DNA of 64,000 nt from Brugia malayi (GCF_000002995.4 NW_025062478.1:11466001-11530000), one strand, 5' to 3'; positions 13,415-24,978 are shown, counted from the stretch's first letter. The notes: a model not told the origin generated them from the sequence alone. Program-made: numbers and translations.

Positions 13415-15822
13415 AATAAAATTAATGGATAAAATAATTTTATTTAAAAATTAATCAATAAAAATATTTTCATTTAAAAATTTTTTCAAAAAAAAAAAAT
13501 TATATGATTAGTATTATTGAATTATAAATGTTAGCAATATATATATATATGAAATATTTTAAATTTTAGTGAATTTTACTAAGAGAAAAAAAAAGTTGAA
13601 AATTAATGGTAGTTTAAAAAAAAAAAAAAGTAACAAAATAAATGCTTATATTTGAAGCTTTTTTTTTTATGATGGAACAAAATTCTCGAATTAATCAAAT
13701 CAAATAATTCATTAATCTGTTTGAAATTTTTTGTTTTTATGTATTAAACAAAAAGGCTAATCAATGATAAAAAATAGAACAAATTTTCATCAAAATTTAG
13801 TAATTTATTAATTCAAATGTAACTTTATTTTATCTTAATTTTGCATTTTTTTCATTTTTCAAAAAATTCGTTTCTTTTTTTTTTGCTTTTATTGTTTAGC
13901 AATAGTCGAACTTATTTCACTTTAAGACACATATTTGCATATTGTAAAGGTCAAAGTGATCTATTAAGATTTTTTTACAAATAAATATTTGCATTTATTT
14001 GATCGTTTTTCTCTTTCTGTTTTCAAATTATGTCTGAAAATAATGCGAGCATTAGTAGCTGTTATTACTATGCAAATATTTTTGAAATGACTTTCTTCTT
14101 TATTTCTCTCTCTCTCTCCCTCTTCTTCTTTCTTTGTTTCTTTTGTCTCTTTCTCTGTAAAACATTAATGTTCAATTGAAGAAAAATATGCAAATTAAAA
14201 AATAATTTTAGATATTTCACTTTAAATGACATTGTTAAATTGTAACATTAAAATTTTACATTAAAATCCTATTTGAATCAATCAAATAGCACAAAAAAAA
14301 AGTGAAGGACAAAGAGGGAGAGAAAAGAGAAGAAAGAAAAGAAATTCAACTTTTAAAGCTCAAAAAGATTGATAAAAAGATTTTTAGGATTTAAAGCTTA
14401 AAAGCATTTCATGGTGTTTCTTTTTTTTTTTTTTTCGATTAGTTTTCGACGATATCTTTTAAAATTCAAACATTTTCAAATATGCTACATCAGTTGTAAA
14501 CAATGTGTCATACAAATTTTTAAATGCCTTTCAATAATTTTTGCAGGAAAAAAAAAATAAAATCCAAAATTTAATGCATAAAAAAGTGAATCAATCATAA
14601 AAATATAAAAACAAAAATCAAAATTTTATTTTACTTAAAATAAATGTTAGCTTTTTTTTTTACTACTATCGTCTTTTTTGCATTTAATTAAAATTCTAAC
14701 TATTTAAAATGAAATATGCTAAAAAAAGAAAATTATGCAAAAATAAAACAAAATAAAAAATTTAAAAATGTATTTTAAAAAGAAAAGTTTTACCAAATTG
14801 AGGAACCAAAAAGGCGAATGAATGATATTAAAGACAATAAATGTTTATTTTCATTGCAAAGTATCACAAAATGATTAGAAAACGAATGAAAAAAAAAAAA
14901 AAAAATAACCAAAATGTTAATATCATTGTGCTTTAATGTCTTATGAAATATTTTTGAATTTGATTGAAATATTTCATTTTTAAAAAATTTCATTTTTTAC
15001 AGTATATTTTGTTTTTGCTTGAATGTACAAATAATAATACAAATTCAATTACTTATACTAATTTTTTTCCTTGAAAATTTCTAATTACTTTTAAACAAAT
15101 TCCAACTTTTTTTTCCAATAGTTTGAAAAATATTTTTGCAAAAATTTAAAAAATTTTTCCTTCCTTCCAAAAAATTAAAAAATTTCGATGCTTAGGAATT
15201 CCAATGGAATACTGCAATAGTTGTTAGCTTAAGAAACAAACAAAAAAAAAAAAGAACAAAATTTTCTTTTTAGGATTGCTAAAGCTAAATCATTTCAGTT
15301 TTTCTTTCATTCCAAAAATTTTTTAAATTAATTTTACTCATTTTTTTTACACCAACAAAAAAAAAGAAAATTCAAATTTAAAAAAAAAAAAAACGAAAAT
15401 TAAATTTGTTAAAACCAAATAAACTTAATTTTGTTCATTTTATTTTTACGCTTAATGAAATTTTAAACACTTATAATACAAATTAATATAGCATAAAGAA
15501 AAAAAAAAGATTATTAACTAATTTAATTTAATTTAAAATTTATTTAATTAAAAATATAATAACATTGCTATTTATCTTATTTTGTTTTGTGTTTTTTTTG
15601 CTCTAATAATTAAACGATTTGTTAATTAAATTAATATGATAATCAATTATATTCGTACATTTTAGAAAATAAAATCAATAAGAAAAATGGAAAAGTTTTG
15701 AAAAATTTTTGGGATAGGAAAGGACAGAAGAAAAATAGCAAAATGTTGAAATGGTGAAAAAGTTTTTTTTTTTTTCATTTCATTTCTAAACAGTTGTTGA
15801 TGTTTTTGAAAAGTACTGAATA

Positions 15823-15886
15823 TATGTATGTGCGTGCATGCATGCGTGCCTGCATGCGTGCGTGCGTGTCCGTGTGTCCGTGTTCG
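15823..15886. repeat. Alternating TG/CG/CA tract
   Basis: About 60 bp of nearly strict alternating pyrimidine-purine sequence (GTGCGTGCATGC type), which stands out in C+G from its surroundings. Such tracts can adopt left-handed DNA (known property of the sequence class). There is no gene within several kb. Confidence 0.75.
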
Positions 15887-18169
15887 TTTATTGGTTGTCT
15901 TTGAAGATGACTTGCTTTTTTTTTTTTCTTGAAAAAGAACGAATTTATAAGATTTGAAGTGTATAAGTTTAAAATTTTTGACGCAAAAGTATTTTTTTGT
16001 TAGACTAACACTTTTAGAATAGCAATATATATACTTGTTTACTTATTTATTTGTTTATTTATTTATGTTATCTATTGCATATTGTTAATTTATTATTAGA
16101 GTGAATGTTTCTAGTTATTGTAGTGATAATAATTGTTATCTTAAAATAATTGTATTTATCATTGCTGTAATTATTATCATTAGTTATCCAATTTTTCTCT
16201 TTTTTTATCACTATAATGATTATTATTATCACTAATTATCATATTTGTTATTGATGAAACAATTTTTTTATTCAATTACCTTAGTTATTATTAGTGTAAT
16301 ATTCTACTATTTTATTTATTATTGCTATAACAATTATTCTTTTTAATACTAGCATTATTTATTATTGTAACAAATATTTGAATATAAAAAAAAAGTTAAA
16401 AAATAGACAATTCAACATGAAATTTTTGTCTAAATTTATGATTTGATTTAAAATTTTCAGTTAAAATTGAGTAAGAAAAAATGAAATCAATGAGAAATCA
16501 ATTATATTAAATTATTAATAACGTAAAAATTTATGAGAAAACATTTAATTGATAAAAGAAATGTTGAAATAACCATTAATTATAATTAACATAAATTCAA
16601 ATTGAGAATTATCTAAACTCAAATTTTATAAATTCTTAGAGTTATTCAAATTATTTTACATCTGTACTATAAAATATGGATAGTCAAATTTAACAATATC
16701 AACTGATAATTTTTTATTAGATTTACTTAAAATGATACAATAGTAAATGAAGAAAAATTTAAATGAGAAACGCATACAATTATTAAAATTTTTAAATTGA
16801 AAAAAATCAAAACATTTCATATAATAGCTTTATTTGAAAAAAAAAAAAAAAGAACAAATATGAATATTGAAAAAAAGTTTAAAATCTTTTGTAATAAACT
16901 AAAAAAAGTAATTATTACTTTCTAATATTACCGTTTCTTTGAATGATTCGAACAACGATTTTGTGTAATGGTTGTAGCCAATTGCGCTTAAATTTCAGTT
17001 GTCTAACATTTTTTATATTAATGTCACAAATGATTTAATTTTAATCCGAAATGTTAACTTAAGCTTAAATTTAGGTGCAATGTACATTGAATCGGATTAA
17101 TGAACGTCTTTAAAAAAAAAAAAAAAAAAGGGAAAATAAGGAAATTTTATCAGCTGTATGACAAACTTTGGTTTGATTTACTATCAATGTTATGCAATCC
17201 ATTTAAAGAAAATGTGATCGTTCTTTTTTTTTCTTGTTGTAAACAGAAAAAATTTCACAAAAAAAAAAGGGAAAAGACATCGTTTAGTGTGATATGATAT
17301 GATAATTTCAATAAGTTGTTTACATAAAATCATTCCTTTTTTTTTTTTTTTTTTTCTTTAGCACTATTTGATAATACTTCAGAATTAAATTATTTAATAT
17401 AACAAGAATGAATGAATGCATGCTATATGAAATTGTTTATCAGTTTGAAAATAATTATAAAAGCTTTGTCAATAAATAATCCTTATCACACGATAGCAGG
17501 TGATATTATTTGTAAGAGAGAGTTTAATTTTAAGAAGAAATGTAAATGGTCAATATATTATTGCTAATAGTATTGCATTGAACTATAAACAAATTTTCTC
17601 ATCATAATCAATAAATAATTCTTATCACTTAAGAATAAGAGTTAGTGATAAATATTACTAGAAGGAGAGCAAGCAAATTTAAGGGAATAAGACATTTTCC
17701 ATAATAAAAACATTTGATTATTGTTTTATGAAATTTAATAAATTTCAAGTATTCAATGCAATTAATATGAGAAATTCATTAACTAACCTTTATTTAGTTT
17801 AATTTGTTTTTGTTTTTTTTTTATTTTAGAGAAAATTAAAAATTAATAAATGCAAAATCCAAGTATTTCTGATTTTTAAAACTGATAATTTCAAAGCTTA
17901 CGTAAATATTTTAAGCAAATAATTATTGCATCTTATGAGCAATGATAAGTTTCAAAACATAAAAGTTCAAATTCCAATTTTGTTAATTTGATTTTATTTC
18001 TTTCATTTGAACTATCCTCGAAAACAAAGGAAAAATTCTAATTTAATAAAGATTATTTGATTAATTTTACATATTAGTTACATTCAATATTTAATTTACT
18101 AAATTTGATAAAAAAATAATCATATCATATGATTTGATTACGGAAAGTGTCTTACCTATAAGAGCAGCG

Positions 18170-18189
18170 TATAACACGTACGTGTTATA
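18170..18189. repeat. Perfect 20-bp palindrome
   Basis: TATAACACGTACGTGTTATA reads identically on both strands. It contains two overlapping ACGTG half-sites (CACGTACGTG). ACGTG is the core bound by bHLH-PAS factors such as HIF-type proteins. Any regulatory role is conjecture; the nearest candidate exon starts 1.2 kb downstream. Confidence 0.7.
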
Positions 18190-19326
18190 TGACTTAACTC
18201 ATTAACCTAACTCAAAAGTGGTAAAAATCATACTTTTCACATCTATCTAATTTGTTTTACATGCATTTATTAACTTAGGCATTTGTAAAATAAAGTAATA
18301 AAAGTAATATAAGCCTTAGTTTCAATTAATTTCAGTAAAAAATTCATTTGCAAAAAAAAAAAAAATTTTGAGAACTTTATCAAAATAGTGGGAAATTTAA
18401 TTTTTAAAGTGAGGGCACAATACTTTTTCAAATTCTTTCCTTTTTTCAATTAAAAAAAATTCTCAAAAGCGATTTAACAGATTTTGTATGATTAAATATT
18501 TGAACAAATTAAATATTTAAAAATCAATTAATATTGCTTTCTCTTCATGGCATCAAATAATTTTATTTATTATTTATTACAAAAAAATTAAATTATTCTC
18601 CTCTAGGAACATTTATTTTATCATTTTAATTAATAAAAAATCTAATTAATAAAAATATTATAAACAATTATATATTTTTATTTATAACATTCAACTTTTT
18701 TTACCTATAAATTATTTATGCCTTTTTTTTTCAATTTTCTATCACAGAAATTTATCATTTTCTGCATTATAATCCATTTGATAAAATAATAACATTTCAT
18801 AATTCTTTTAAAGTATAAAAATTTGAAAACCAAATTAGAAAAAAAAAAAAAAATTGATTTCATTTTAAGATAAACCAGAAAAAAGCTTTTCTTATCAGTA
18901 GCGCACTTTGATGCAGAAATATTGTTAACACCTTTTGTGATAAGCAAATATAGCATTACGTTTCCTTCTTTTTTTTTTCTGTTTAGTTTGAAATTCTTTT
19001 CATATCAAATTATGAATTACTTTTTACATTCCATTTTCATTGCAAAGTAAAATTGTTAAGTTATAATATTTGTTTTTTTTTTCAAAAATGACAAATGGAA
19101 GAAATAAATTTTATTCAATAAGTAATTAATGTAATCAATTTCATTGATTTATATGTGTGATTAAATTTTAATTAAAATTTAAACAATATTTATTTTAAGT
19201 AAGTTTTCGAAAAAAATTTTTTTTTCTCAATAAACTAAAATTTATCACTTATCAAAGCATAATAAATTGATTTATCAATAGAAATAATTAACAATATAAA
19301 TGATCAAAAGAAAGAATAAGTGGGAA

Positions 19327-19348
19327 GAGAGAGAGAGAGAGAGAGAGA
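19327..19348. repeat. (GA)11 microsatellite
   Basis: Uninterrupted GA repeat about 60 bp upstream of the putative first exon at 19407. Confidence 0.9.
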
Positions 19349-19406
19349 TGTAAATATTTGATTGCTATGTTAAACTATTCAATTTAAATTTTTGAGTGAC
19401 AGGAAA

Positions 19407-19483
19407 ATGTGTCAACAGAAAAGCATAAGTTCCTCCGAAACATCATCCGATAGTGAACCATTGACTCCGATATTTCTTTTCCG
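19407..19483 (+). CDS. Putative first exon of the B-box/TRIM-like gene
   Basis: This 77-bp open segment starts with ATG and encodes MCQQKSISSSETSSDSEPLT followed by PIFLF, a Ser-rich N-terminus with better codon use than its surroundings. It ends in a plausible donor (CCG|GTAGCA). A TGACAG acceptor lies 4 nt upstream of the ATG and would suit spliced-leader addition. It ends in phase 2. The first solid B-box exon at 21257 starts in phase 0, so at least one exon is missing between them, expected to carry the RING. The assignment to this gene is therefore an inference from position and strand. Confidence 0.4.
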
Positions 19484-20062
19484 GTAGCAAATAATTTAAT
19501 ATGCCGAATCCGATGATAGTATTTCAGTTTTACTGAAATTAATTGATATCTGACTGTAAAAGATATCAAATAATTTGATTAATTTCATTAGCATATTCGT
19601 TCTCCATTAAAATTTTATTGATATTAACTAAAATTTAATTTTAATTTTATTGATATTAACTGAAATCTAATTTTAATAACATATTAGATTTGGATTCTTT
19701 ACTTACAGAAACTGTCCTAACAGCTTTTAAAAATCTTATGATTTTTAAAAATTGAAAAAATATTTTCTGCTCAAAAAGCATAAACATTAAATGTGGAAAG
19801 TTTTACAGTGCAAAAAGCATTTGAATGATAACAACTGATAAGTGATACGACAGTGATAGTAATTATGATGACATTTATCAATTAAAGCATCTGATACAAT
19901 AAATAGATAAATAAGCAAAGGTCTAATCATTTAATATTAATTGGTTGATCAAGCGGTTTTGTGAAAGGTATAAAGTTCAATGCACATTGCGCCTTTTTAC
20001 GATGTCACAGTAAAACATTTGCATATAAAATGCGCAATACTTGTAAATATAAAAGTGATTAA

Positions 20063-20260
20063 CTACTTTTCCGGAATTTTCCCTCGACAACACGGTTGGT
20101 AAGTCATTTTGAATTAATAAAAGATTACGTGGAAAGGCTAATGAAGCGCATATGTGTCTGAAGATAAAGCGCAACTGCACATGGAACAGTATTGAAGGAA
20201 AGTAAAAAGGTTTCATGATGAAAATACTAAAAAACTGCGGCAAAAAAAAGCAAAAATGTC
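20063..20260 (+). pseudogene. Frame-broken RING-linker/coiled-coil-like segment
   Basis: Between the putative first exon and the B-box exons, coding-like sequence appears in pieces. Frame 1 (20063-20158) reads LLFRNFPSTTRLVSHFELIK, then DYVERLMKRICV. This resembles the end of a RING finger (CPxCR) followed by the usual linker in TRIM proteins, but the last zinc-ligand cysteines are replaced and a stop precedes it. Frame 2 continues from 20157 with SEDKAQLHMEQY, a TGA at 20193, then a Lys/Arg-rich helix-like stretch to about 20262. Upstream, near 19.98-20.06 kb, CHSKTFAYKM recalls the CGHTFCxxC part of a RING with its cysteines lost. I see no splicing that joins these pieces without stops. It may be a decayed RING module, assembly error, or chance. 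Confidence 0.3.
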
Positions 20261-20370
20261 AAAGGTCAGCGTAAATAGTAAGTTGCAAATGACTGCTTTA
20301 TTAGAGTTTGAACTTATTAATTCTGAGATAAATTTTGTACAAGTTAAAGTGATTAATATGAGTATGTTTC

Positions 20371-20829
20371 AGTCGTCAACAGCGCCTTCTTCTTTAATAA
20401 ATCGTTCAGGATCAAGAATTGCTCATTGATTCAGCAGTTAACAGCGCCTTCTTTAATAAATCGTTCAGGATCAAGAATTGCTCACTGATTCAGCTGTCAA
20501 CAGCGCCTTCTCTAATGAATCGTTTAGGATCAGGAATTGCTCACTGATTCAGCTGTCAACAGCGCCTTCTCTAATGAATCGTTCAGGATCAGGAATTGTT
20601 CATTAGTTCAGCTGTCAACAGCGCCTTCTCTAATGAATCGTTCAGGATCAGGAATTGTTCATTAGTTCAGCTGTCAACAGCGCCTTCTCTAATGAATCGT
20701 TCAGGATCAGGAATTGTTCATTAGTTCAGCTGTCAACAGCGCCTTCTCTAATGAATCGTTCAGGATCAGGATTTCCTCAATTCAGCTGTCAGCAGCGCCT
20801 TCTCTAATGAATCGTTCAGGATCAGGAAA
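20371..20829. repeat. 59-bp minisatellite, 8 copies
   Basis: The anchor CAGCGCCTTC recurs at 20380, 20442, 20501, 20560, 20619, 20678, 20737 and 20793. The spacings are 62, 59, 59, 59, 59, 59 and 56. Central units are almost identical and the flanking ones more diverged, as expected for expansion by unequal exchange. Units carrying TTCATTAG and CTAATGAA can form an internal 8-bp stem around a CAGCTG-containing loop. The period is not a multiple of three, so it is not coding. It lies inside the presumed intron upstream of the B-box exons. Confidence 0.95.
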
Positions 20830-21256
20830 GAAGTCAAGGAGAAATTATATTTATCAGAAACGTTAAAGAGTTAATCTTTTATTTAAACTAAAAACAACAG
20901 TAGATTTTAATGCCATTACCGAAAACATTTAAATATTCAAGCAAAAATGAATCGATGACAGATATAAAATCATTGTTTAACACAGCGCAATTCATTGTCA
21001 CTTTTATTCATTCGATTAATTTGTCGATTCTCAAAACTTTTTCTCATTTTTGGATTCCTAAATTCCACGTGATGAATCAGTCCGAGGTTAACGTTCCATG
21101 ATTCACCCTACGCTTCCATCGTTTCTAATCCGGAATATATCATTTTATAACAATTTATAAGTTAGATTACAGAAAATATAATACCTGAAAAAGTATGCTA
21201 TTCATTACATTTTCCTGATTTGAGCCACAAATTAAAATTTTCATGAAATTGTTAAG
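20830..21256. other. Presumed intron of the B-box gene
   Basis: Somewhat richer in G+C than the deserts but with no exon I can place. A 63-codon open frame from 20910 has no domain, no matching splice phase and no coding-like composition. The interval ends in a GTTAAG acceptor next to the B-box exon. Confidence 0.4.
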
Positions 21257-22692
21257 GATTTGACCCTTCCGGATTGGCAATGCGAGAAATGCAATTTGTA
21301 TTCACCACATACATCTGCCGCATTGTATCTGTGGTGCGCAAATTGTGAAAAAATCATTTGCGCATTTTGCATTGGTAATTTACCACAATGATTAAAACAA
21401 AGAATAACCAATCCAAAGCACTCAAATAGAGTTATACCTCTAATTTGGCATCTTTTAAATTCTTTTAATTCTGATAGAAAGGAAAATATTTTTAAAGGCA
21501 AAAAAGTCAATCGAATTTAGTTTGAAAATAAAATCAATTTTGCACATTTATTTAAGGTCAATGTAGTAATGAAACTCATTCATGGATGCCAGCAAGCGAA
21601 ATTATCTATGAACTCAAAGAAAATATCGTTTATACAAATGCGGAAATGTCCAAAGTATTTTATTTATTCATTTATTTTTTTGCCATTTATTTACTTACCT
21701 TCTGGCTTTTAATTTCTCAATTTTTGAATTTATAGTCTGTGGGAAATATGAAAATTACTGGCAAAGATGCGATACGATCACTTCATGGACTTATGCAAAC
21801 TCTAACAGAATTGAAGAAACAATGTGAGGTTGGTGGAATAAAGTAATTTTGTTTGCTTTTAAAGTTAATATTTGTTTAAAAAGTTTAACAATTTATTTTG
21901 CATTTGAATTTCAGAACTAAAAATAAGGTGAATTCTTAATTTTTTCATCAATTTCATTTAATTTAAACTTAAAAAGCGCTAATTTATTAAGGGCGTAAGT
22001 GAAGTGATCAAAGTGTTATCGGAAACGTTAAATGAACGGCAAAATGCTGCTGACGTACGTCGTAAGGAAACGAATGAGCATCGACCGTTTACGTCGATTC
22101 TAATACAAAAATTACGAGTGGAAATTAAGGATAACAAATGTTTAGCTGAAGAAGCAACTGCCATTGCACTATTATTCGGCAATCTCATCAAACAATGTTA
22201 GCAAAAATTTTAATTATTCAATCAATAAATTCTATCTTTCAATGCAGTTTGCATCAGAATCATCGCTTTAAATTTTTTGTGAAAGTCAAACGGTTTGCAG
22301 CGGATAATATTTGCAAGGATGCGCGCAATCTGATGAATTCATTTTCGTTGGAAAAGAAAGTTGAAATTGAAGCAAAGGCGAATGATAACATAGAACTTGA
22401 AGACGATGCTATTAGTCAAAAGTCAAATGTAAATGCATTTGGTGACAATTTGCTCGACAACGACGAGTACGACGTTACAGTCCGTGAAGTTAAACGTGAA
22501 GATGACAGCACAGAGGTAATTTGTACTTTATTATTGTCACGAAAGCAGAAAAACTACTTAAATTAAAAAATGCTATTGATTGCTGCGCATCATCTTTAGG
22601 ATTCCGGAAAAACGGGTATACTGGATGAGACGGCCACAGTACCACTGACGGACACTACCGTAAAGAAGAAAATTGAAACTGAGCAAATGTGA
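21257..22692 (+). CDS. B-box zinc-finger, coiled-coil (TRIM-like) protein, 5' end unresolved
   Basis: Seven exons join with matching phases: 21257-21374, 21557-21654, 21736-21842, 21915-21927 (13-bp microexon), 21992-22196, 22301-22515 and 22600-22692 (TGA). They give 282 residues after the missing N-terminus. The first two exons encode a B-box-type zinc module: WQCEKC, LWCANC, ICAFC, then C and H ligands (C-x2-C-x14-C-x2-C-x4-C-x2-C-x5-C-x4-H). Exons 3-5 are helical and charged (SLHGLMQTLTELKKQC and NERQNAADVRRKETNEHR), a probable coiled coil. The tail is acidic (ELEDD, DNDEYDV) and ends in KKIETEQM. RBCC/TRIM proteins commonly act as E3 ubiquitin ligases through an N-terminal RING, which is not seen intact here; without it the protein would be a B-box adaptor. 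The acceptors before exons 1, 2 and 5 end in AAG rather than CAG. The next gene starts 0.7 kb downstream on the same strand. Confidence 0.78.
21915..21927 (+). other. 13-bp microexon in the B-box gene
   Basis: AACTAAAAATAAG is flanked by an excellent TTTCAG acceptor and a GTGAAT donor. Its length (3n+1) exactly repairs the phase between the exon ending at 21842 (phase 2) and the one starting at 21992 (phase 0), giving T-K-N-K plus one split codon. Without it the frame fails. Confidence 0.7.
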
Positions 22693-23407
22693 AAATGAAA
22701 ATTTTCACATTGATTTATACTGCATACTGCTTGTGAATGACGTGACATACTTTTCGAATATGATTTCAATAAATTCAAAAGTTTGATGAAATGGACAAAA
22801 CACTTCCAAAATTTACTCATTTGAAAGATCTTTCGGGATCTCTCATTGAGGGCTGTGATCATCCAAAACATTACGAGCAAAATCTGCCAAATATTGACTA
22901 GTTGGCCAGAAATAATATTGGAAGACTTTCTGGCATGTTCTCGATCTATCAGCATTTTATCTCGAACATATCACAGTAATAAAATACAAATTAGTAAATA
23001 ACTTAAGAATAAATCAATATCTATTGAAAAATCCATCACACGTAGAAAAACAAAAAACTTACCTCAGACAGTATGAATTTCAGATATGCAAGAAACGGAA
23101 GGGGAAAGTGAAACGGAAAGGTTATAAACTATCTAAAGAGAAGGGTCAATTGTCAGAGATTCATAAACAAAAGATAATTTTGTTGTCACAAATATTCGTC
23201 ATTGAGGTTCAAATGATTTGAGCACATTCCACTTACTTTTTATAATTCCAGAAAAATTGGATATATATTTGTTAAATTTCAAAATTTTTAAGAATGGTAA
23301 GTTTAAATTTCCTTATTTTGAGATAAAGTTTGCATATTTTGAAATAAATTTATAAAAGAATTGAGAAATATTTGTATATATATATCATAGATGTAAAGTG
23401 AGATTTT
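22693..23407. other. Intergenic spacer between B-box and DM9-like genes
   Basis: Apart from the poly(A) signal there is no recognisable feature. A possible non-coding or leader exon end, ATG|GTAAGTTT, lies at about 23294, but its phase does not lead into the next gene's frame. Confidence 0.4.
22768..22773 (+). terminator. Poly(A) signal of the B-box gene
   Basis: AATAAA lies 75 nt past the stop codon at 22692. It is the first canonical polyadenylation hexamer downstream. Confidence 0.5.
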
Positions 23408-24978
23408 ATGAATTTAAAAACTAATCAATTAAGTGGTATAAAAGATAATTCATTTGATTTCAAATTTCATTGTGCTACTAAAAGGATGCCAAATCCGCCA
23501 GCTAAGGAGGATACTTGGGCTTTTGGGCCAATTGGTTCACCATTTCCAGATAATCCGGTTCGAGCTACCGGACAGCAAAATATGTATGTAGCATTATGGT
23601 ATAAGCATGGTAAACCAATACACGGACGAGCATGGAATAATGGCGGTGTTATCGAATGCTCATTCCCGTATATCAGAGCTGAACTAACTGGTGCCAAAGA
23701 TCTTGGTGGACAAATTCAGGTCTATCAACTAAAATTCGAAATTATGCATTTCAATTTGAATGAATTAACCGTAATGAAATTAATTTCAGGTTTTGCAATA
23801 TAAAGGAGATCATTTAACACTTGGTTTTTGGTATAATTGGATTAAATATAAGGATCGATTCGAGAAATTTGAAAAAGGAGCTGAACTGTTGCGCTGTGGT
23901 GATTCATTTCCAATCTTTTGGCATGATCGAAAAGAGGGACCGCTACTTGGCTATGTTGATAATAAAACTGAAATTGGTAAATGAGATAATTATGATAAAT
24001 TAATTTAAAAATCCGTTCATTTTACTCAATTTGATCAATCAATCAATCAATCAATCAACCAATCAATCAGTCAGCCAATCAATCAATATTGTTTTTTTTT
24101 CTTTTTATAAAGTAAATACTGTAATTATTTCAGCACGATTTTCACATGATGGAAGAGTGGAAGAAGTTTCAGGCGGTGCGCTAAATGATATGCTTATCAT
24201 CGTACGTGAACTAAAAGGTGGACCGCCAAATTGTGTTTGTCATGAATGTAGCGTTGGGCCACCGAAACCGGTTATTCGTATTACACTTGATGAATGGGCT
24301 GATTTTCGTTATGGTGATCCATGGCCAACAACTGGTAAACCAGTTCAGGCTCTAGACCGGTATTATTCATTGTTCTAATTAAGCACTATTTGCTAATTCT
24401 TAAATTGTTAAAAAAAAAATTTTTTTTTAGAGCTCTTAATACTTTACCTGATGAAAATCCGAAACAATATGTGGCACTATGGTATCAATCCGGTGAACCG
24501 GTTATGGGTCGAATTTGGAATGATGGCGGAAAAATTGCTGCATCATTTGGCTGGGGTGGTCATGAATATCGTAAAAATATTGGTTCAATTCAAGTTTTAT
24601 TTGAACTTCCGGAAAAAATACGTGGTTTTGACTACGCATGGAAACCGTTTAAGGAAGCAGCTCAATTCGGTACAAAAGAATGGATTCCAGTACACGTGGA
24701 TCATCATAAAGGCAACATTTCTCCAGCTGTATTAATCATCGATGGTAAAGAGATTCTTGGTAAAGTATGTATTAACTTCTATTTTAATTGTAAATATAGG
24801 CCAATTAAATTTTTCTTCTTTTCCTCAATATTCTCGTTTATATCATTTTCAGGCTGATATCCGTAACGAACGTGCAACGGTTGGCCATGCTGGAACCGAA
24901 AAAGTGTACGTTGGCCCTGCAGTACACACGTGCGTCGTTTTATGTCGAAAAGCAAAACCTGGTTGTACAATCAACTGA
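23408..24978 (+). CDS. Two-repeat DM9/DUF3421-like protein
   Basis: Five exons with matching phases: 23408-23719, 23790-23976, 24134-24359, 24431-24764 and 24853-24978 (TGA), 394 residues. If translation begins at the second ATG (23486, residue 27), which follows a CTAAAAG possible acceptor, it has 368. Two related halves are visible. [20 protein letters not shown] at residues 59-78 and [20 protein letters not shown] from residue 255 each lead into GG-I-SF and IQV motifs. The first half has a Cys-rich link (CVCHEC). The C-terminus ([39 protein letters not shown]) resembles the DM9/DUF3421 repeat of invertebrate lectin-like and farnesoic-acid-O-methyltransferase-like proteins. There is no signal peptide or membrane segment, so it is probably cytosolic. 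Its biochemical role is unknown. The family call is from motif resemblance only; the gene structure is firm. Confidence 0.8.

Larger units (their letters stand above)
10317..19406. other. Intergenic AT-rich desert
   Basis: No coding exon was recognised over this 9-kb stretch. It contains very long A or T runs (more than 15 nt at several sites), an alternating purine/pyrimidine TG/CG tract near 15.85 kb, and a 20-bp perfect palindrome at 18.17 kb. All the open frames are short and low-complexity. Confidence 0.55.

Noticed and set aside
19977..20243. 88-codon minus-strand frame
   Set aside because: No domain. It is the antisense shadow of the RING-linker-like plus-strand segment.
20371..20829. 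Regular repeats resembling a CRISPR array
   Set aside because: The units are contiguous tandem copies with no unique spacers, in a eukaryotic intron-like context.
20910..21101. 63-codon plus-strand frame before the B-box exons
   Set aside because: No domain, composition not coding-like, and no splice phase links it to the exon at 21257.
22195..22300. Open frame starting with ATG just after the exon ending at 22196
   Set aside because: The frame is open by chance through an intron. Only the acceptor TTTGCAG ending at 22300 gives the correct phase from the previous exon.
22596..22955. 119-codon minus-strand frame over the last B-box exon and its 3' flank
   Set aside because: It overlaps a phase-confirmed plus-strand exon and its 3' UTR, and shows no motif.
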